From Pseudomonadota bacterium (lineage in GTDB: Bacteria > Pseudomonadota > Gammaproteobacteria > Xanthomonadales > Rhodanobacteraceae), in NCBI GenBank assembly GCA_021793575.1, contig JAJYSM010000009.1:1-64000 (forward strand): a stretch of 64,000 nt of DNA. The letters run 5' to 3'. The notes below the pieces were generated by a model. It was not told the origin of the DNA. It searched no databases and was given only the letters and a program-made list of their open reading frames with translations. Position 1 is the first letter of the stretch; each line of letters begins with the position of its first letter. A program made the translations under genes and the position numbers. Positions 1 through 9,129 of the stretch are shown here, piece by piece.

Positions 1-47
1 ACCCACACCGCCGGTCCGAAACCGCCCACCTTGCCTCGCCTGCCCAT
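1..47 (-). CDS. possible start of another gene (15 codons visible)
   Basis: An ATG at 47 on the minus strand is preceded by GGGAG at about the right distance and opens a frame beginning MGRRGKVGGFG that continues past the edge. It lies in a different frame from the integrase fragment and begins where integrase similarity has already faded, which would fit a truncated integrase followed by a new gene. Too little is visible to name it. Confidence 0.25.
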   Translation of the reverse strand, partial: MGRRGKVGGFGPAVW

Positions 48-421
48 CGCAGCGCTCCCGTGAAAACTGGTGCGCATCGAAGCAGTCTGGCTGGGCTGGG
101 AGAAAATGTGGCGGGCGGACGCTTACCTTCCATCGCCGCAGCCTGGGCGGCCTTGACTTCCTGCCGCTGGGTACCGGGGTCGATGCCGTCCGCCACCAGC
201 TTGCGGGCCTCGTCGCGGCGCTCACGGGCCTTGCGCAGGCTCACCTCGGGGAAGGTGCCTAGCGACAATGTATTGCGCTTGCGGGTGTCGGGGCGGCGGT
301 AGTCGAAGCGCCACCAGCGCGCGCCGTCCGGCTTCACCAGCAGGTACATCCCGCGTTCGTCGGTCAGCTTGTACGGCTTGGCTTGGGGCTTGGCGTTTGC
401 CACGGCAGACGGCGTGAGCAT
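1..421 (-). CDS. P4-type tyrosine integrase, N-terminal part (runs off the window, possibly degenerate)
   Basis: Reading leftwards from an ATG at 421 the frame stays open to the window edge (140 codons). The first ~100 residues match the N-terminal arm-binding domain (DUF4102) of P4-family integrases: LTPSAVANAKPQAKPYKL near the start, then WWRFDYRR, LSLGTFPEVSLRKARE and ADGIDPG. After about residue 103 the protein stops looking like an integrase: the usual TFE...REW stretch is missing and a Pro/Arg-rich sequence follows. The gene may be truncated there, or disrupted by an indel. It lies just past the 3' end of tRNA-Leu and points the same way, the standard arrangement of an integrative element in a tRNA gene. 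Only the N-terminal domain is visible, so activity cannot be judged; the family call is fairly secure, intactness is not. Confidence 0.7.
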   Translation of the reverse strand, partial: MLTPSAVANAKPQAKPYKLTDERGMYLLVKPDGARWWRFDYRRPDTRKRNTLSLGTFPEVSLRKARERRDEARKLVADGIDPGTQRQEVKAAQAAAMEGKRPPATFSPSPARLLRCAPVFTGALRWAGEARWAVSDRRCG

Positions 422-544
422 GACGGTAACCTCGCGGTGAGTTACCGGACGGGCGCCCGGCTACCGTCAAAGCTACCGCCAGAATTGCGGTAACTCAAGG
501 GGTCGCACGGGAGCTTGCGGGGCGAATTCTAGGACGTAGACAAG

Positions 545-570
545 AAAAAAGCCCCAAGAAACGGGGCTTT
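545..570 (-). terminator. rho-independent terminator after tRNA-Leu
   Basis: On the minus strand AAAGCCCC and GGGGCTTT pair around a 7-nt loop (GTTTCTT), followed by a run of six T. It lies 34 bases past the tRNA CCA end and would end transcription from the tpiA-secG-tRNA-Leu direction before the integrase. The rest of 422-603 shows no other signal I can support. Confidence 0.85.
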
Positions 571-603
571 AGGGGTGTTACGGGATGTTGCGTGATGTTC
601 AAT

Positions 604-688
604 TGGTGCCCGAGAGGGGACTCGAACCCCTACGACTTGCGTCGCTACCACCTCAAGGTAGTGCGTCTACCAGTTCCGCCACCCGGGC
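604..688 (-). tRNA. tRNA-Leu (anticodon GAG), CCA encoded
   Basis: The minus strand folds into a full class II tRNA of 85 nt. The acceptor pairs GCCCGGG with CTCGGGC, followed by discriminator A and a genomically encoded CCA. The D-arm contains the usual AACTGGTAGACGC. The anticodon stem CTACC/GGTAG holds the loop TTGAGGT, giving anticodon GAG (reads CUC and CUU). A long variable arm (GACGCAAGTCG) and T-arm AGGGG-TTCGAGT-CCCCT follow. It sits 11 bp past the secG stop, the same secG-tRNA-Leu(GAG) order as in many gammaproteobacteria, and its 3' end is a probable attachment site for the integrase next door. Confidence 0.97.
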
Positions 689-699
689 AGGTGTGTTGC

Positions 700-1143
700 C
701 TAGTGTTTTGCCGGCTCGGTAGGAGTCGGCACCGCGCCCTGCGTCTTGACGGGTGCGGGTGTTGCTGTCGGTACCAGCGGCTTGACTGCATTCGGCGCAG
801 CGGGCGGTACTTCCGATGCGGTCACGGCAGCAGGTACCGCTTTCACTGCGGCTGGCTGGCTTGCCAGCCCGGACATCACGCCCAAGCCTGCGGCGTTGCT
901 GTGCACTTCACCCTTGCTGTGCAGGTAGATGCCCATGCCGAGGCTGAGCAGGAAGAACAGCGTGGCGAGCACGCCGGTAGCGCGGGTAAGGAAAGTGGCT
1001 GAGCCACGTGCACCGAACACCGTGGCCGACGCACCGCTGCCGAAGCCGGAACCGGCATCGGCACCTGCGCCGTTCTGCAGCAGGATCAGCACGATCATTG
1101 CCGCAGCGATCAGGATGTAAAACACGCTGAAAATGACGAACAT
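700..1143 (-). CDS. secG: preprotein translocase subunit SecG
   Basis: SecG is the small inner-membrane subunit that joins SecY and SecE in the Sec protein-export channel. The 147-aa product starts MFVIFSVFYIL and has two membrane segments (about residues 3-22 and 55-74) separated by the Gly/Ser-rich loop with AGSGFGSGAS typical of the family. After residue 80 comes a 65-residue Ala/Pro/Val-rich tail that the core family lacks; such tails are common in xanthomonads. The ATG at 1143 is chosen because the SecG core begins there; a start at 1185 would add 14 unrelated residues inside tpiA. It follows tpiA by 5 bp and precedes tRNA-Leu, so the three are likely co-transcribed. Confidence 0.95.
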   Translation of the reverse strand: MFVIFSVFYILIAAAMIVLILLQNGAGADAGSGFGSGASATVFGARGSATFLTRATGVLATLFFLLSLGMGIYLHSKGEVHSNAAGLGVMSGLASQPAAVKAVPAAVTASEVPPAAPNAVKPLVPTATPAPVKTQGAVPTPTEPAKH

Positions 1144-1148
1144 GATTT

Positions 1149-1916
1149 CTATTGAGCCTGTAGCGCCTGGTGCGCCGCGGCGCATATGCCAAGGAAGTCG
1201 GATGCGGTCAGCGAGGCGCCGCCGATCAGTCCTCCGTCCACGTCCGCCTGTGCGAACAATTCAGCGGCATTGGCCGCCTTGACGCTGCCGCCATAAAGCA
1301 GTCGGGTCAGACGGGCAATCATAACATCTTCCTTTTCCAGTTGGCTACGAATGAAGGCGTGCACCCGCTGGGCGACTTCAGGGGTGGCGGTGCGGCCGGT
1401 ACCGATCGCCCAGATCGGCTCGTAGGCAATCAAGGCGGTATCGAAGCTGGCGATGCCGTTGATCTTCAACACCGCCTGCAGCTGCCGCGCGATGACCGAC
1501 TCGGTCTCGCCCGCCTCGTGCTGCTGCAGGGTCTCGCCCACGCACAGGATCGGCGTGAGTCCGCCGGCGCGGGCCGCGGCAAACTTGCGGGCGACCAGCT
1601 CATCGCTCTCGCCGTGGTACTGACGACGCTCGGAGTGGCCCACCAGCGCCCACTGCGCCCCGACATCGACCAGCATGGCGGCCGAGACCTCGCCGGTGTA
1701 CGCACCCTGCCCGGGGTGTTCGCTCACGTCCTGCGCACCAAAGCCCAGGCCGACGTCGGCGTGCTGCGCGGCCATGGCGGCGATGTAGGTGAACGGAGGA
1801 AACATCACCACGTCGATGGATGCCGGCCTGGCTGCGGCAATCTCGCTGACAAGCGCCGCCGCCATGGAACGGCTGCCGTGCATTTTCCAGTTGCCCGCCA
1901 CCAGTTTCGTGCGCAT
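1149..1916 (-). CDS. tpiA: triosephosphate isomerase
   Basis: Interconverts dihydroxyacetone phosphate and glyceraldehyde 3-phosphate in glycolysis and gluconeogenesis (cytosol). The 255-aa length is normal. Catalytic residues are visible: Lys11 in GNWKMHG, His94 in VGHSERRQ, and Glu166 in AYEPIWAIGTG; the phosphate-binding YGGSVK lies near residue 210. It heads the tpiA-secG-tRNA-Leu unit. Upstream, 1917-2043 is shared with a divergent short-chain dehydrogenase and contains only a small GCCGT-caaa-ACGGC hairpin (about 1932-1945); I see no clear promoter hexamers. Confidence 0.98.
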   Translation of the reverse strand: MRTKLVAGNWKMHGSRSMAAALVSEIAAARPASIDVVMFPPFTYIAAMAAQHADVGLGFGAQDVSEHPGQGAYTGEVSAAMLVDVGAQWALVGHSERRQYHGESDELVARKFAAARAGGLTPILCVGETLQQHEAGETESVIARQLQAVLKINGIASFDTALIAYEPIWAIGTGRTATPEVAQRVHAFIRSQLEKEDVMIARLTRLLYGGSVKAANAAELFAQADVDGGLIGGASLTASDFLGICAAAHQALQAQ

Positions 1917-2043
1917 CGCGCGTATCCGCTGCCGTCAAAACGGCAAGCTTAGCGAGGGGTGCGCCGGTCGGCAAACCTGTGAGCTGCTGGCGTGGCGACG
2001 TCTGCCCGGTCAAGAATGGCGATTCGCCGACAGGAACACCGCC

Positions 2044-2853
2044 ATGCCCGCTGCCCACCCACTCAGCCTGATCACCGGCGCCTCCGCCGGCATCGGCACA
2101 GCCTTTGCGCAGCAACTGGCCCTGCGCGGCCATGATCTGGTGCTGACCGCACGCCGGCTCGACCGCCTGGAAGCGCTGGCCGACGAGCTGCGCCAGCAGC
2201 ACGGCGTCCAGGTGACGGTGCTGCCGGATGATCTCGCCGATCCGGCGGCGCCGCAGCGGCTGTGCGACGAGCTGGCGCAGCGCGGGCTGCAGGTGGACTG
2301 GTTGATCAACAACGCCGGCTACGGCGTGCCCGGCACGTTCGGTGCGAACGACTGGTCCACCCATGCGGATTTTTTGCGCGTGCTGCTGGCCGCGCCGACC
2401 GAGCTGGCATGGCGACTGCTGCCAGGCATGCGCGCGCGGCGCTACGGTCGCATCATCAATGTGGCCTCGCTCGCCGGCCACGTGCCCGGGCCAGCCGGGC
2501 ACACGCTGTATGCCGCCGCCAAGGCGTACATGATCCGGTTTTCGGAATCGCTGGCGCTGGAAAACGGCGAGGCCGGCGTGCACGTGTGCGCGCTGTGCCC
2601 GGGTTTTACCTGGTCGGAGTTCCACGACATCACCGGCACCCGCGACAAGATGAACCAGCTGCCCGGCTTCATGTGGCTGAGCGCCGAGGAGGTGGTGCGC
2701 CAAGGCATCGCCGCGGTCGAACGCGGTGACGCGGTGCTCGTCACCGGGCGGGTCAATCGCCTGATCAAGACCGCCGTGCAGCTGATGCCCGACCGGCTGG
2801 CGCGGTGGCTGTCGGCACGCGAATCGAAGCGCTACCGCCATGCCAGCGAGTAG
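2044..2853 (+). CDS. short-chain dehydrogenase/reductase (SDR), classical type
   Basis: A 269-aa NAD(P)-dependent oxidoreductase of unknown substrate. The Rossmann cofactor motif TGASAGIG is at residues 11-18, NNAG is present in the NNAGYGVPG stretch, a catalytic Ser sits in NVASLAG, and YxxxK appears as YAAAK about residue 155. The closest family flavour is the DltE/YqjQ-like group. The start at 2044 is preferred because AGGA lies 8 bp upstream and the Rossmann fold begins at once; earlier in-frame ATGs would overlap tpiA antisense. Divergent from tpiA and convergent with the oxygenase gene, so probably a single-gene unit. Confidence 0.9.
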   Translation: MPAAHPLSLITGASAGIGTAFAQQLALRGHDLVLTARRLDRLEALADELRQQHGVQVTVLPDDLADPAAPQRLCDELAQRGLQVDWLINNAGYGVPGTFGANDWSTHADFLRVLLAAPTELAWRLLPGMRARRYGRIINVASLAGHVPGPAGHTLYAAAKAYMIRFSESLALENGEAGVHVCALCPGFTWSEFHDITGTRDKMNQLPGFMWLSAEEVVRQGIAAVERGDAVLVTGRVNRLIKTAVQLMPDRLARWLSARESKRYRHASE

Positions 2854-2871
2854 CCGCCGGCGCCGGCCGGA

Positions 2872-3807
2872 TCAGATCAGCTTGATCTCGCGCAGCCGCT
2901 GCATCAGATAGTCGTGCGCGGTGATCGAGCGGTCGTAGCGGCGCGGATTGTCCGGCGTGATGCAGGAGTCGAGCGGGTCGAGCACCACGTCCGGATTCGG
3001 ATGCAGGAAGAACGGCACCGAATAGCGCGGCTTGCGCGCGTTGGCGTTGGGTGGGTTCACCACACGGTGCGTGGTGGATGGAAACACATGGTTGCTGAGC
3101 CGCTGCAGCATGTCGCCGATGTTCACCACGATCGCGTCGCCCTCGGTGGTGATCGGCAGCCACTCGCCGTCGCTCAGCACTTCCAGGCCTTCGGCGCTGG
3201 CGCCGACCAGCAGGGTGATGAAATTGATGTCCTCGTGGGCGCCGGCACGCACATTCGGCATGCCGGTCCCATCTTCGATGGGCGGATAGTGGATCGGACG
3301 CAGAATCGAGTTGCCGAGGTCGGTCTTGTCCTCGAAGAAGCCTTCCGGCTGGCCGATGTGCAGTGCCAGTGCGCGCAGCACGCGCGTGCCCAGCTGATCC
3401 AGCGCCTCGTACAAGGCGTAGCCGCCGCGGCGAAAATCCGGCACCTCGGCGGGCCAGAGGTTGGCCGGCATCACGTCGGCGAAGCGCGAGTCGCGCGGAA
3501 TCTCGCGGCCGATATGCCAGAACTCCTTCAGGTCCGGATACTGGCTGTCCTTGGCCGTCTCCACCTTGAACGGCGTGTAGCCGCGCGCGCCGCCGCCGCC
3601 GGCCACGTGGTAACGCAGCTTGACTGCGGTGGGCAGCGCGAAGAACTGCACGAAGGCGTCGTAGGCATTGTCGATCAGCTCGCGCGCGATGCCGTGGCCG
3701 CGGATGCAGCAGAAGCCGAACCGCCGGTAGGCCGCGCCCAGCTCGGCCACGAACGCATCGCGATCGGTGTCGTAGCGACGGATGTCGAGGGTGGGAACCT
3801 GCCTCAC
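2872..3807 (-). CDS. isopenicillin-N-synthase-like Fe(II)/2-oxoglutarate oxygenase
   Basis: The 311-aa product belongs to the isopenicillin N synthase/gibberellin oxidase family of non-haem iron oxygenases. The DIOX_N domain spans about 1-115 ([14 protein letters not shown]). The iron facial triad is His191-x-Asp193 (HEDINF) and His247 (THRVVN), and the RxS cosubstrate motif is Arg261/Ser263 ([10 protein letters not shown]). No signal peptide. Its ATG overlaps the glmM stop by 4 nt (ATGA), so it is translationally coupled to an essential cell-wall precursor gene. Substrate unknown; this broad bacterial branch is rarely characterised. It is too short for, and lacks context of, beta-lactam biosynthesis, so antibiotic production is not implied. 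Confidence 0.88.
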   Translation of the reverse strand: MRQVPTLDIRRYDTDRDAFVAELGAAYRRFGFCCIRGHGIARELIDNAYDAFVQFFALPTAVKLRYHVAGGGGARGYTPFKVETAKDSQYPDLKEFWHIGREIPRDSRFADVMPANLWPAEVPDFRRGGYALYEALDQLGTRVLRALALHIGQPEGFFEDKTDLGNSILRPIHYPPIEDGTGMPNVRAGAHEDINFITLLVGASAEGLEVLSDGEWLPITTEGDAIVVNIGDMLQRLSNHVFPSTTHRVVNPPNANARKPRYSVPFFLHPNPDVVLDPLDSCITPDNPRRYDRSITAHDYLMQRLREIKLI

Positions 3808-5171
3808 GAGGCCTCCGCCACATGGCTGGCCGCGCCAGCCCGCACCGCGTCGGCGAGCCGATCGGCCAGCTGCTGCACTTCCGCCGCGTCGGCTGCCTCG
3901 ATGGTGACGCGCACCAGCGGCTCGGTGCCGGAGGCGCGCAGCACCACCCGGCCGCGGCCGTGCAGGATGCCTTCCACCTCGGCCAGCGCCGCCTGCACGA
4001 TGGCACCGGCCAAGGCCTCACGGGCACCCGTGGCGCGCACGTTGAGCATCACCTGCGGCATTTTTTTCAGCCCCTGGCGGGCCACGGCCAGATCCTGGCC
4101 GGACCGCACCAGCGCCTCCAGCACGGCCAGCGCGGCCACGATGCCGTCGCCGGTGGTGGCCCGATCCAGGCACAGGATGTGGCCGGAGGTTTCGCCGCCC
4201 AGCATGCCGTCGTGCTGCTGCAGCAGCTGCATCACGTAGCGATCGCCCACGTTGGCGCGCAGCAGCGGCACGCCGCACTCGGCCAGCGCCAGCTGCAGGC
4301 CGTAGTTACTCATCAGGGTGCCCACCACCGGCCCCTTCAGCAGGCCGCGCGACTGCAGGTTGCAGGCCAGCACGTAGAGAATGTCGTCGCCATCGGCCAG
4401 CTGGCCGTGCCGGTCGACCAGCATCACGCGATCGCCGTCGCCATCGAACGCGATGCCCAGATCCGCCGCGTGCGCCAGCACCGCCTGCTGCAGCGCCTCG
4501 GGATGGGTCGAGCCGACCTCGTGGTTGATGTTGAAACCGTCCGGCCTGTCGCCGATCGCCAGCACCTCGGCGCCCAGTTCGGCGAACACCTTCGGCGCCA
4601 CCTGATAGGTGGCGCCGTGCGCGCAGTCCAGCACGATCTTCCATCCTTGCAGGCTGAAGTCCTCCGCCACGGTGGCTTTGCAGAACTCGGCATAACGCGC
4701 CACCGCATCGCCGATGCGGATGGCCTTGCCCAGCCGCTCGGAGGCCACGGTGACGAAGGCCGCGTCGATTTCCTGCTCGATTGCCAGCTCGACCGCATCG
4801 GACAGCTTCTCGCCGCTGGCCGAAAAGAACTTGATGCCGTTGTCGTGATGCGGATTGTGCGACGCGCTGATCACGATGCCGGCGCTGGCGCGCATCGAGC
4901 GGGTCAGGAACGCCACCGCCGGCGTCGGCATCGGCCCGAGCAGCGCCACATCCACCCCAGCGGCGACCAGCCCGGCCTCCAGCGCCGATTCGAACATGTA
5001 GCCGGAGATGCGGGTGTCCTTGCCGATCAGCACCTTCGGTCGATCCATGCTGTCGCGCGCCAGCACGCTGCCCACGGCGCGCCCCAGCCGCAGCATGAAA
5101 TCCGCGCTGATCGGCCATTGCCCGACCAGCCCGCGGATACCGTCGGTACCGAAATATTTGCGCTGATTCAT
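3804..5171 (-). CDS. glmM: phosphoglucosamine mutase
   Basis: Converts glucosamine-6-phosphate to glucosamine-1-phosphate on the way to UDP-GlcNAc for peptidoglycan and LPS. The 455-aa protein shows the N-terminal FGTDGIRG, the phosphoserine loop [15 protein letters not shown] with Ser104, the Mg-binding FDGDGDR, and the C-terminal [10 protein letters not shown] phosphate-binding loop. All family landmarks are intact and the length matches E. coli GlmM (445 aa). It lies 85 bp after folP, the conserved folP-glmM pairing, and overlaps the following oxygenase by 4 nt. Confidence 0.98.
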   Translation of the reverse strand: MNQRKYFGTDGIRGLVGQWPISADFMLRLGRAVGSVLARDSMDRPKVLIGKDTRISGYMFESALEAGLVAAGVDVALLGPMPTPAVAFLTRSMRASAGIVISASHNPHHDNGIKFFSASGEKLSDAVELAIEQEIDAAFVTVASERLGKAIRIGDAVARYAEFCKATVAEDFSLQGWKIVLDCAHGATYQVAPKVFAELGAEVLAIGDRPDGFNINHEVGSTHPEALQQAVLAHAADLGIAFDGDGDRVMLVDRHGQLADGDDILYVLACNLQSRGLLKGPVVGTLMSNYGLQLALAECGVPLLRANVGDRYVMQLLQQHDGMLGGETSGHILCLDRATTGDGIVAALAVLEALVRSGQDLAVARQGLKKMPQVMLNVRATGAREALAGAIVQAALAEVEGILHGRGRVVLRASGTEPLVRVTIEAADAAEVQQLADRLADAVRAGAASHVAEAS

Positions 5172-5256
5172 GGTTCACGTCGTCCCGCGGCAAGCTGTCG
5201 CATCAGCAGAGCATAGCGCCGGGTCATCGTCGATCCGGCGTTCGACTGCCGGGTCT

Positions 5257-6168
5257 TCAATCGTCGTCCGGCCAGCGCGGTGCGGCCACGGCCTTGCGAT
5301 CGCGCTGCGGCACGCTATCCACCGCAAGCACCGCGCGCCACACTGCCAGCGCATCCACGGTGGCGACCACGTCGTGTACGCGCACCATACGGGCGCCGCG
5401 CTGCACGGCGATCAGCGCCGCCGCCGCCGAGCCGACCACGCGTGCGGACGGCTCGGCGCGACCAGTCAGCGCACCGATCATCGACTTGCGCGAGATCCCG
5501 GCGTAGACGCCGGAGCCGAGGCTGCCGAAGCGCTCCAGCGCAGCGAGCAGGGCCAGGTTGTGTTCCAGCGTCTTGCCGAAGCCGAAGCCCGGGTCGACCA
5601 TCACCTTGCGCCGGTCGATGCCAGCCAGCTCGCAGGCGAACAGCCGGTCGGTGAGAAAACGGTGCACCTCGCCGACCACGTCGTCATAGCGGGGATCGGC
5701 CTGCATGCTGCGCGGCTCGCCCAGCATGTGCATCAGGCACACCGGCACGCCCAGCTCGGCGACCGCTTCCATCGCGCCATCACGGCGCAGCGCGTACACA
5801 TCGTTGATCATGCCCGCACCGGCTGCCACCGCCGCGCGCATCACCTCGGGGCGGGAGGTGTCGATCGCGATCGGCAGCGCGGTGCGCGCGACCAGCTGCC
5901 CGATCACCGGCAGCACCCGGCGCAGCTCCTCCTCGACCGGCACCTCGCGCGCGCCGGGCCGGGTGGACTCGCCGCCCACATCCAGCATGTCGGCACCCTG
6001 TTCCGCCATCCGCAGCCCGTGCGCCACGGCAGCATCGACGTCGTGATACAGGCCGCCATCGGAGAACGAATCCGGCGTGACATTCAGGATGCCCACCACC
6101 CGCGCCCGGTCGAGCCGCAGCGGGCGGCCGGCGCAATCCAGCACTGGCGCAAACAGATCGATCGACAT
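5257..6168 (-). CDS. folP: dihydropteroate synthase
   Basis: Condenses p-aminobenzoate with hydroxymethyl-dihydropterin diphosphate in folate synthesis; target of sulfonamides. The 303-aa product shows the two family signatures: GILNVTPDSFSDGG near residue 25 and a second near ADMLDVGGESTRPGA, plus the phosphate-binding SRKSMIG near the C-terminal third. The ATG at 6168 is chosen because the TIM-barrel begins about 20 residues later; the frame is open further upstream but that would run into orn. It is followed by glmM and lies 53 bp after orn, so orn-folP-glmM-oxygenase may be one transcript. Confidence 0.97.
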   Translation of the reverse strand: MSIDLFAPVLDCAGRPLRLDRARVVGILNVTPDSFSDGGLYHDVDAAVAHGLRMAEQGADMLDVGGESTRPGAREVPVEEELRRVLPVIGQLVARTALPIAIDTSRPEVMRAAVAAGAGMINDVYALRRDGAMEAVAELGVPVCLMHMLGEPRSMQADPRYDDVVGEVHRFLTDRLFACELAGIDRRKVMVDPGFGFGKTLEHNLALLAALERFGSLGSGVYAGISRKSMIGALTGRAEPSARVVGSAAAALIAVQRGARMVRVHDVVATVDALAVWRAVLAVDSVPQRDRKAVAAPRWPDDD

Positions 6169-6221
6169 GCCTTTCCCCCACTTGTCCGGTGCCGCGCGCC
6201 GGTCGGCGCGCAGCCATCGCG

Positions 6222-6788
6222 TCACGCCGCAGGCGTGCCGCCCAGCGCACCCATATGCTGCCGGTAATGGCGCAGCTCCGCGATCGAGTCGCGGATGTCC
6301 GACAGCGCCGTGTGCGCCGACTCCTTGCCGAAGCCCTTGGCGATTTCCGGCGCCCAGCGCCGCGCCAGCTCCTTCAGGGTGGACACGTCCAGGTTGCGAT
6401 AGTGGAAATAACGCTCCAGCCGTGGCATCTGCCGATGCATGAAGCGCCGATCCTGGCAAATCGAATTGCCGCACATCGGCGACTTGCCCGGCGCCACCCA
6501 GGCGCGCAGAAACTCCACTGTGGCCTGCTCGGCCATCGCGTGATCGGTCTGCGAGATCAGCACCTGCCGCCACAGGCCGGATTTGTGGTGCTGGTTGGAG
6601 TTCCAGCTGTCCATCGATTCCAGCCGGTCGATCTCGTGGCGTATCGCGAACACCGGGCCATCGGCAAGCACATTGAGATCCTTGTCGGTGACCACCGTAG
6701 CAATCTCCAGGATCGAGTCGGCGTCGGTATCCAGGCCGGTCATTTCCAGATCGATCCAGATCAGGTTGTCGTCGTGAACGTGGCTCAT
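6222..6788 (-). CDS. orn: oligoribonuclease
   Basis: A 3'-5' exoribonuclease that degrades 2-5-nt RNA (including pGpG from c-di-GMP turnover) to mononucleotides. The 188-aa protein has the DEDDh residues: Asp13 and Glu15 in [10 protein letters not shown], a third Asp, and the His-x4-Asp of [11 protein letters not shown]. Length is typical (E. coli 181 aa). The start is the ATG at 6788 with GGAGAA upstream. It is head-to-head with sbcB across a 69-bp gap, so two DEDD exonucleases share one divergent control region. The neighbourhood also contains a c-di-GMP-type GGDEF-EAL protein further on, though nothing ties them directly. Confidence 0.97.
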   Translation of the reverse strand: MSHVHDDNLIWIDLEMTGLDTDADSILEIATVVTDKDLNVLADGPVFAIRHEIDRLESMDSWNSNQHHKSGLWRQVLISQTDHAMAEQATVEFLRAWVAPGKSPMCGNSICQDRRFMHRQMPRLERYFHYRNLDVSTLKELARRWAPEIAKGFGKESAHTALSDIRDSIAELRHYRQHMGALGGTPAA

Positions 6789-6857
6789 GGGTTCTCCTTG
6801 TGCCGTCGAGTTTATCAGCCTTGCGGCCCGCGCTTTTGTCCGTGCGATGATGCGCCG

Positions 6858-8303
6858 ATGCAGACCTTTCTCTGGCATGACTACGAGACGTCCGGCGCCG
6901 ACCCGCGGCGCGACCGGCCGGTGCAGTTCGCCGGCATCCGTACCACGCCGGAGCTGGAGATCATCGGCGAGCCGGTGATGTTCTTCGCGCAGCCCGCGCT
7001 GGAGATGCCGCCGCATCCGGACGCCTGCATGATCACCGGCATCACGCCGCAGCAGGCCGAACGCGAGGGGCTGATCGAAGCCGAGTTCGCCGCCCGCGTG
7101 CACGAGCAGCTGGCAGCGCCGGGCACCTGCGGGGTGGGCTACAACTCGCTGCGCTTCGACGACGAGTTCACCCGGCAGATGCTTTATCGCAACTTCTACG
7201 AGCCCTACGGCCGCGAATGGGAAAACGGCAATTCGCGCTGGGACCTGATCGACCTGGTGCGCCTGTGCCAGGCGCTGCGGCCGGAAGGCATCGCCTGGCC
7301 GCTGCGCGACGACGGCTCGCCAAGCTTCAAGCTGGAGCATCTGGCCCGCGCGAATCAGCTCGCGCAGGAGCGCGCCCACGATGCGCTGTCGGACGTGCGC
7401 GCGCTGATCGAGCTGGCGCGGCTGATCCGCGTGCGCCAGCCGCGGCTGTGGGACTGGTACTACGGCCTGCGGCGCAAGCAGAAAGTGTTCGAGCTGCTCG
7501 ATGTGGTGCAGATGACGCCGGTGCTGCACGTGTCCTCGCGCTATCCGGCCAGCCGCCACTGCCTGGCCATGATCGCGCCGCTGGCGCCGCATCCCAGCCG
7601 CGCCGGCGAAGTGATCGTGTACGACCTGGCCTGCGACCCGCAGGCCTGGCTGGCGCTGGACGAGGACGACATCGCCGACCGCATTTTCACCGCGCGCGCT
7701 GACCTGCCCGAAGACGTCGAGCGCATTCCGCTGCGCACCGTGCGCGCCAACCATGCGCCGGCGCTGGCGCCGCTGTCGGTGCTGCAGGGCGTGGATCTGC
7801 AACGTCTGCAGCTCGATCCCGCGCGCTGCATGGCGCATCGCGACGCGCTGCGCGCCAGCGCCGGGCTGGCGGAAAAGCTGCGCCGGGTATTTCAGCGCGC
7901 GGCCGAACTGCCGCCGCCGGACGATCCCGAACTGGCGCTGTACGGCGGCGGCTTTCTGCCCGACGCGGACAAGCGGCTGCTGGCGCAGGTGCGCGCCACG
8001 CCGCCGGCGCAGCTGGGCGAACGCGCGTTGCCGTTCCGCGACCCGCGCTACCCGGAGCTGCTGTTCCGCTATCGGGCGCGCAACTGGCCGCAGACGCTGG
8101 ATGCCGACGAACGCCAGCGCTGGGAGCGCTTCCGCCAGGCGCGGCTGACCCGCCATACCGCGCTCACCGGCCTCACCCTCGACGACTATTTCGCCCGCAT
8201 CGCCGAGCTGCGCGCCGATCCGCAGGCGCAGGGCAAGCTGGCCCTGCTCGACAAGCTGCAGGCCTGGGGCGAACAGCTCGCCGCCGGCATCGACAGCCAC
8301 TGA
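6858..8303 (+). CDS. sbcB: exodeoxyribonuclease I
   Basis: SbcB is a processive 3'-5' single-strand DNA exonuclease used in recombination and mismatch repair. The 481-aa length matches E. coli ExoI (475 aa). The exonuclease domain starts at once with Asp8 and Glu10 in WHDYETSG and holds [19 protein letters not shown] and the HDALSDVRA box; the SH3-like and helical C-terminal regions follow. The ATG at 6858 is preferred because a frame opening at 6189 would overlap orn on the opposite strand. It is divergent from orn; a DUF2461 gene follows after 31 bp on the same strand. Confidence 0.97.
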   Translation: MQTFLWHDYETSGADPRRDRPVQFAGIRTTPELEIIGEPVMFFAQPALEMPPHPDACMITGITPQQAEREGLIEAEFAARVHEQLAAPGTCGVGYNSLRFDDEFTRQMLYRNFYEPYGREWENGNSRWDLIDLVRLCQALRPEGIAWPLRDDGSPSFKLEHLARANQLAQERAHDALSDVRALIELARLIRVRQPRLWDWYYGLRRKQKVFELLDVVQMTPVLHVSSRYPASRHCLAMIAPLAPHPSRAGEVIVYDLACDPQAWLALDEDDIADRIFTARADLPEDVERIPLRTVRANHAPALAPLSVLQGVDLQRLQLDPARCMAHRDALRASAGLAEKLRRVFQRAAELPPPDDPELALYGGGFLPDADKRLLAQVRATPPAQLGERALPFRDPRYPELLFRYRARNWPQTLDADERQRWERFRQARLTRHTALTGLTLDDYFARIAELRADPQAQGKLALLDKLQAWGEQLAAGIDSH

Positions 8304-8334
8304 GCCACCTTCACCATCGAGCCATCGACCGACC

Positions 8335-9021
8335 ATGTCCCACAGCTATTTCACCCCGGCCACCTTCCGCTTCCTGCACACACTCGATCGCCACAACAGT
8401 CGCGAGTGGTTTTCCGAGCACAAGGACGACTACGAGCGTCACGTGCGCGAGCCGTTCCTGCAGCTGATCACCGACCTGCAAGCGCCGCTGACGAAGATCA
8501 GCGCGCACTACCGTGCCGACCCGCGCAAGAGCGGCGGCTCACTGTTCCGCATCTTCCGCGACACCCGTTTCTCCAACAACAAGCTTCCCTACAAGACCTG
8601 GCAAGGTGCACATTTCAACCACGAGCGCCATCGCGAAATCCCTGCGCCGGTGTTCTACATGCACATCCAGCCCGGCGACTGCTTTGCCGGTGGCGGCACC
8701 TGGCACCCGGAAGCGGGCGCCTTGAAACACATCCGAGATTTTCTTGCTGACAATCCGGCAGCGTGGAAAAAAGCCACCCGGGGCAAGGCATTTCGCGAGC
8801 ATCTGCAATTGGGCGGCGAGTCGCTGACCCGCCCGCCGCGCGGCTACGACCCGGCGCATGAACTGATCGAGGACCTGAAACGCAAGGATTTCGTCGCCTC
8901 GGCCGGCTTCAGCGAGGAGCTCGCCTGCAGCGCCGAGCTGCTGCCGTGGACGCTGGCCACTTTCCGCCAGGTGGCACCGTTGCTGGACTACCTGTGCGCG
9001 GCGCAGGAACTGGAGTTCTAG
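8335..9021 (+). CDS. DUF2461 family protein
   Basis: A 228-aa protein of the DUF2461/TIGR02453 family. Hallmarks are [20 protein letters not shown] at residues 14-33, [18 protein letters not shown] around 75-95, and a [14 protein letters not shown] segment around 120-135, which together define the family. Soluble, no signal peptide or membrane segment. Function is not established for the family. It may be co-transcribed with sbcB (31-bp gap), and it converges with the EpmA fusion gene. Confidence 0.88.
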   Translation: MSHSYFTPATFRFLHTLDRHNSREWFSEHKDDYERHVREPFLQLITDLQAPLTKISAHYRADPRKSGGSLFRIFRDTRFSNNKLPYKTWQGAHFNHERHREIPAPVFYMHIQPGDCFAGGGTWHPEAGALKHIRDFLADNPAAWKKATRGKAFREHLQLGGESLTRPPRGYDPAHELIEDLKRKDFVASAGFSEELACSAELLPWTLATFRQVAPLLDYLCAAQELEF

Positions 9022-9129
9022 CGGCGCTCCCGTACGCTCTTCGAGTTGCGCCCAGTGACGACCAGGGCAAACGCCACGCTCATGTTAATGCGCAGCCGCG
9101 CCAGCCACATGGCACACGCTCCAGAGAAT

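Noticed and set aside
2872-3807. beta-lactam biosynthesis gene (isopenicillin N synthase)
   Set aside because: Only the oxygenase fold is shared; no peptide synthetase or epimerase is present and the gene is tied to glmM.
6222-8336. 704-codon leftward frame spanning sbcB antisense and orn
   Set aside because: Only its last 188 codons are orn; the rest is antisense to the well-supported sbcB.
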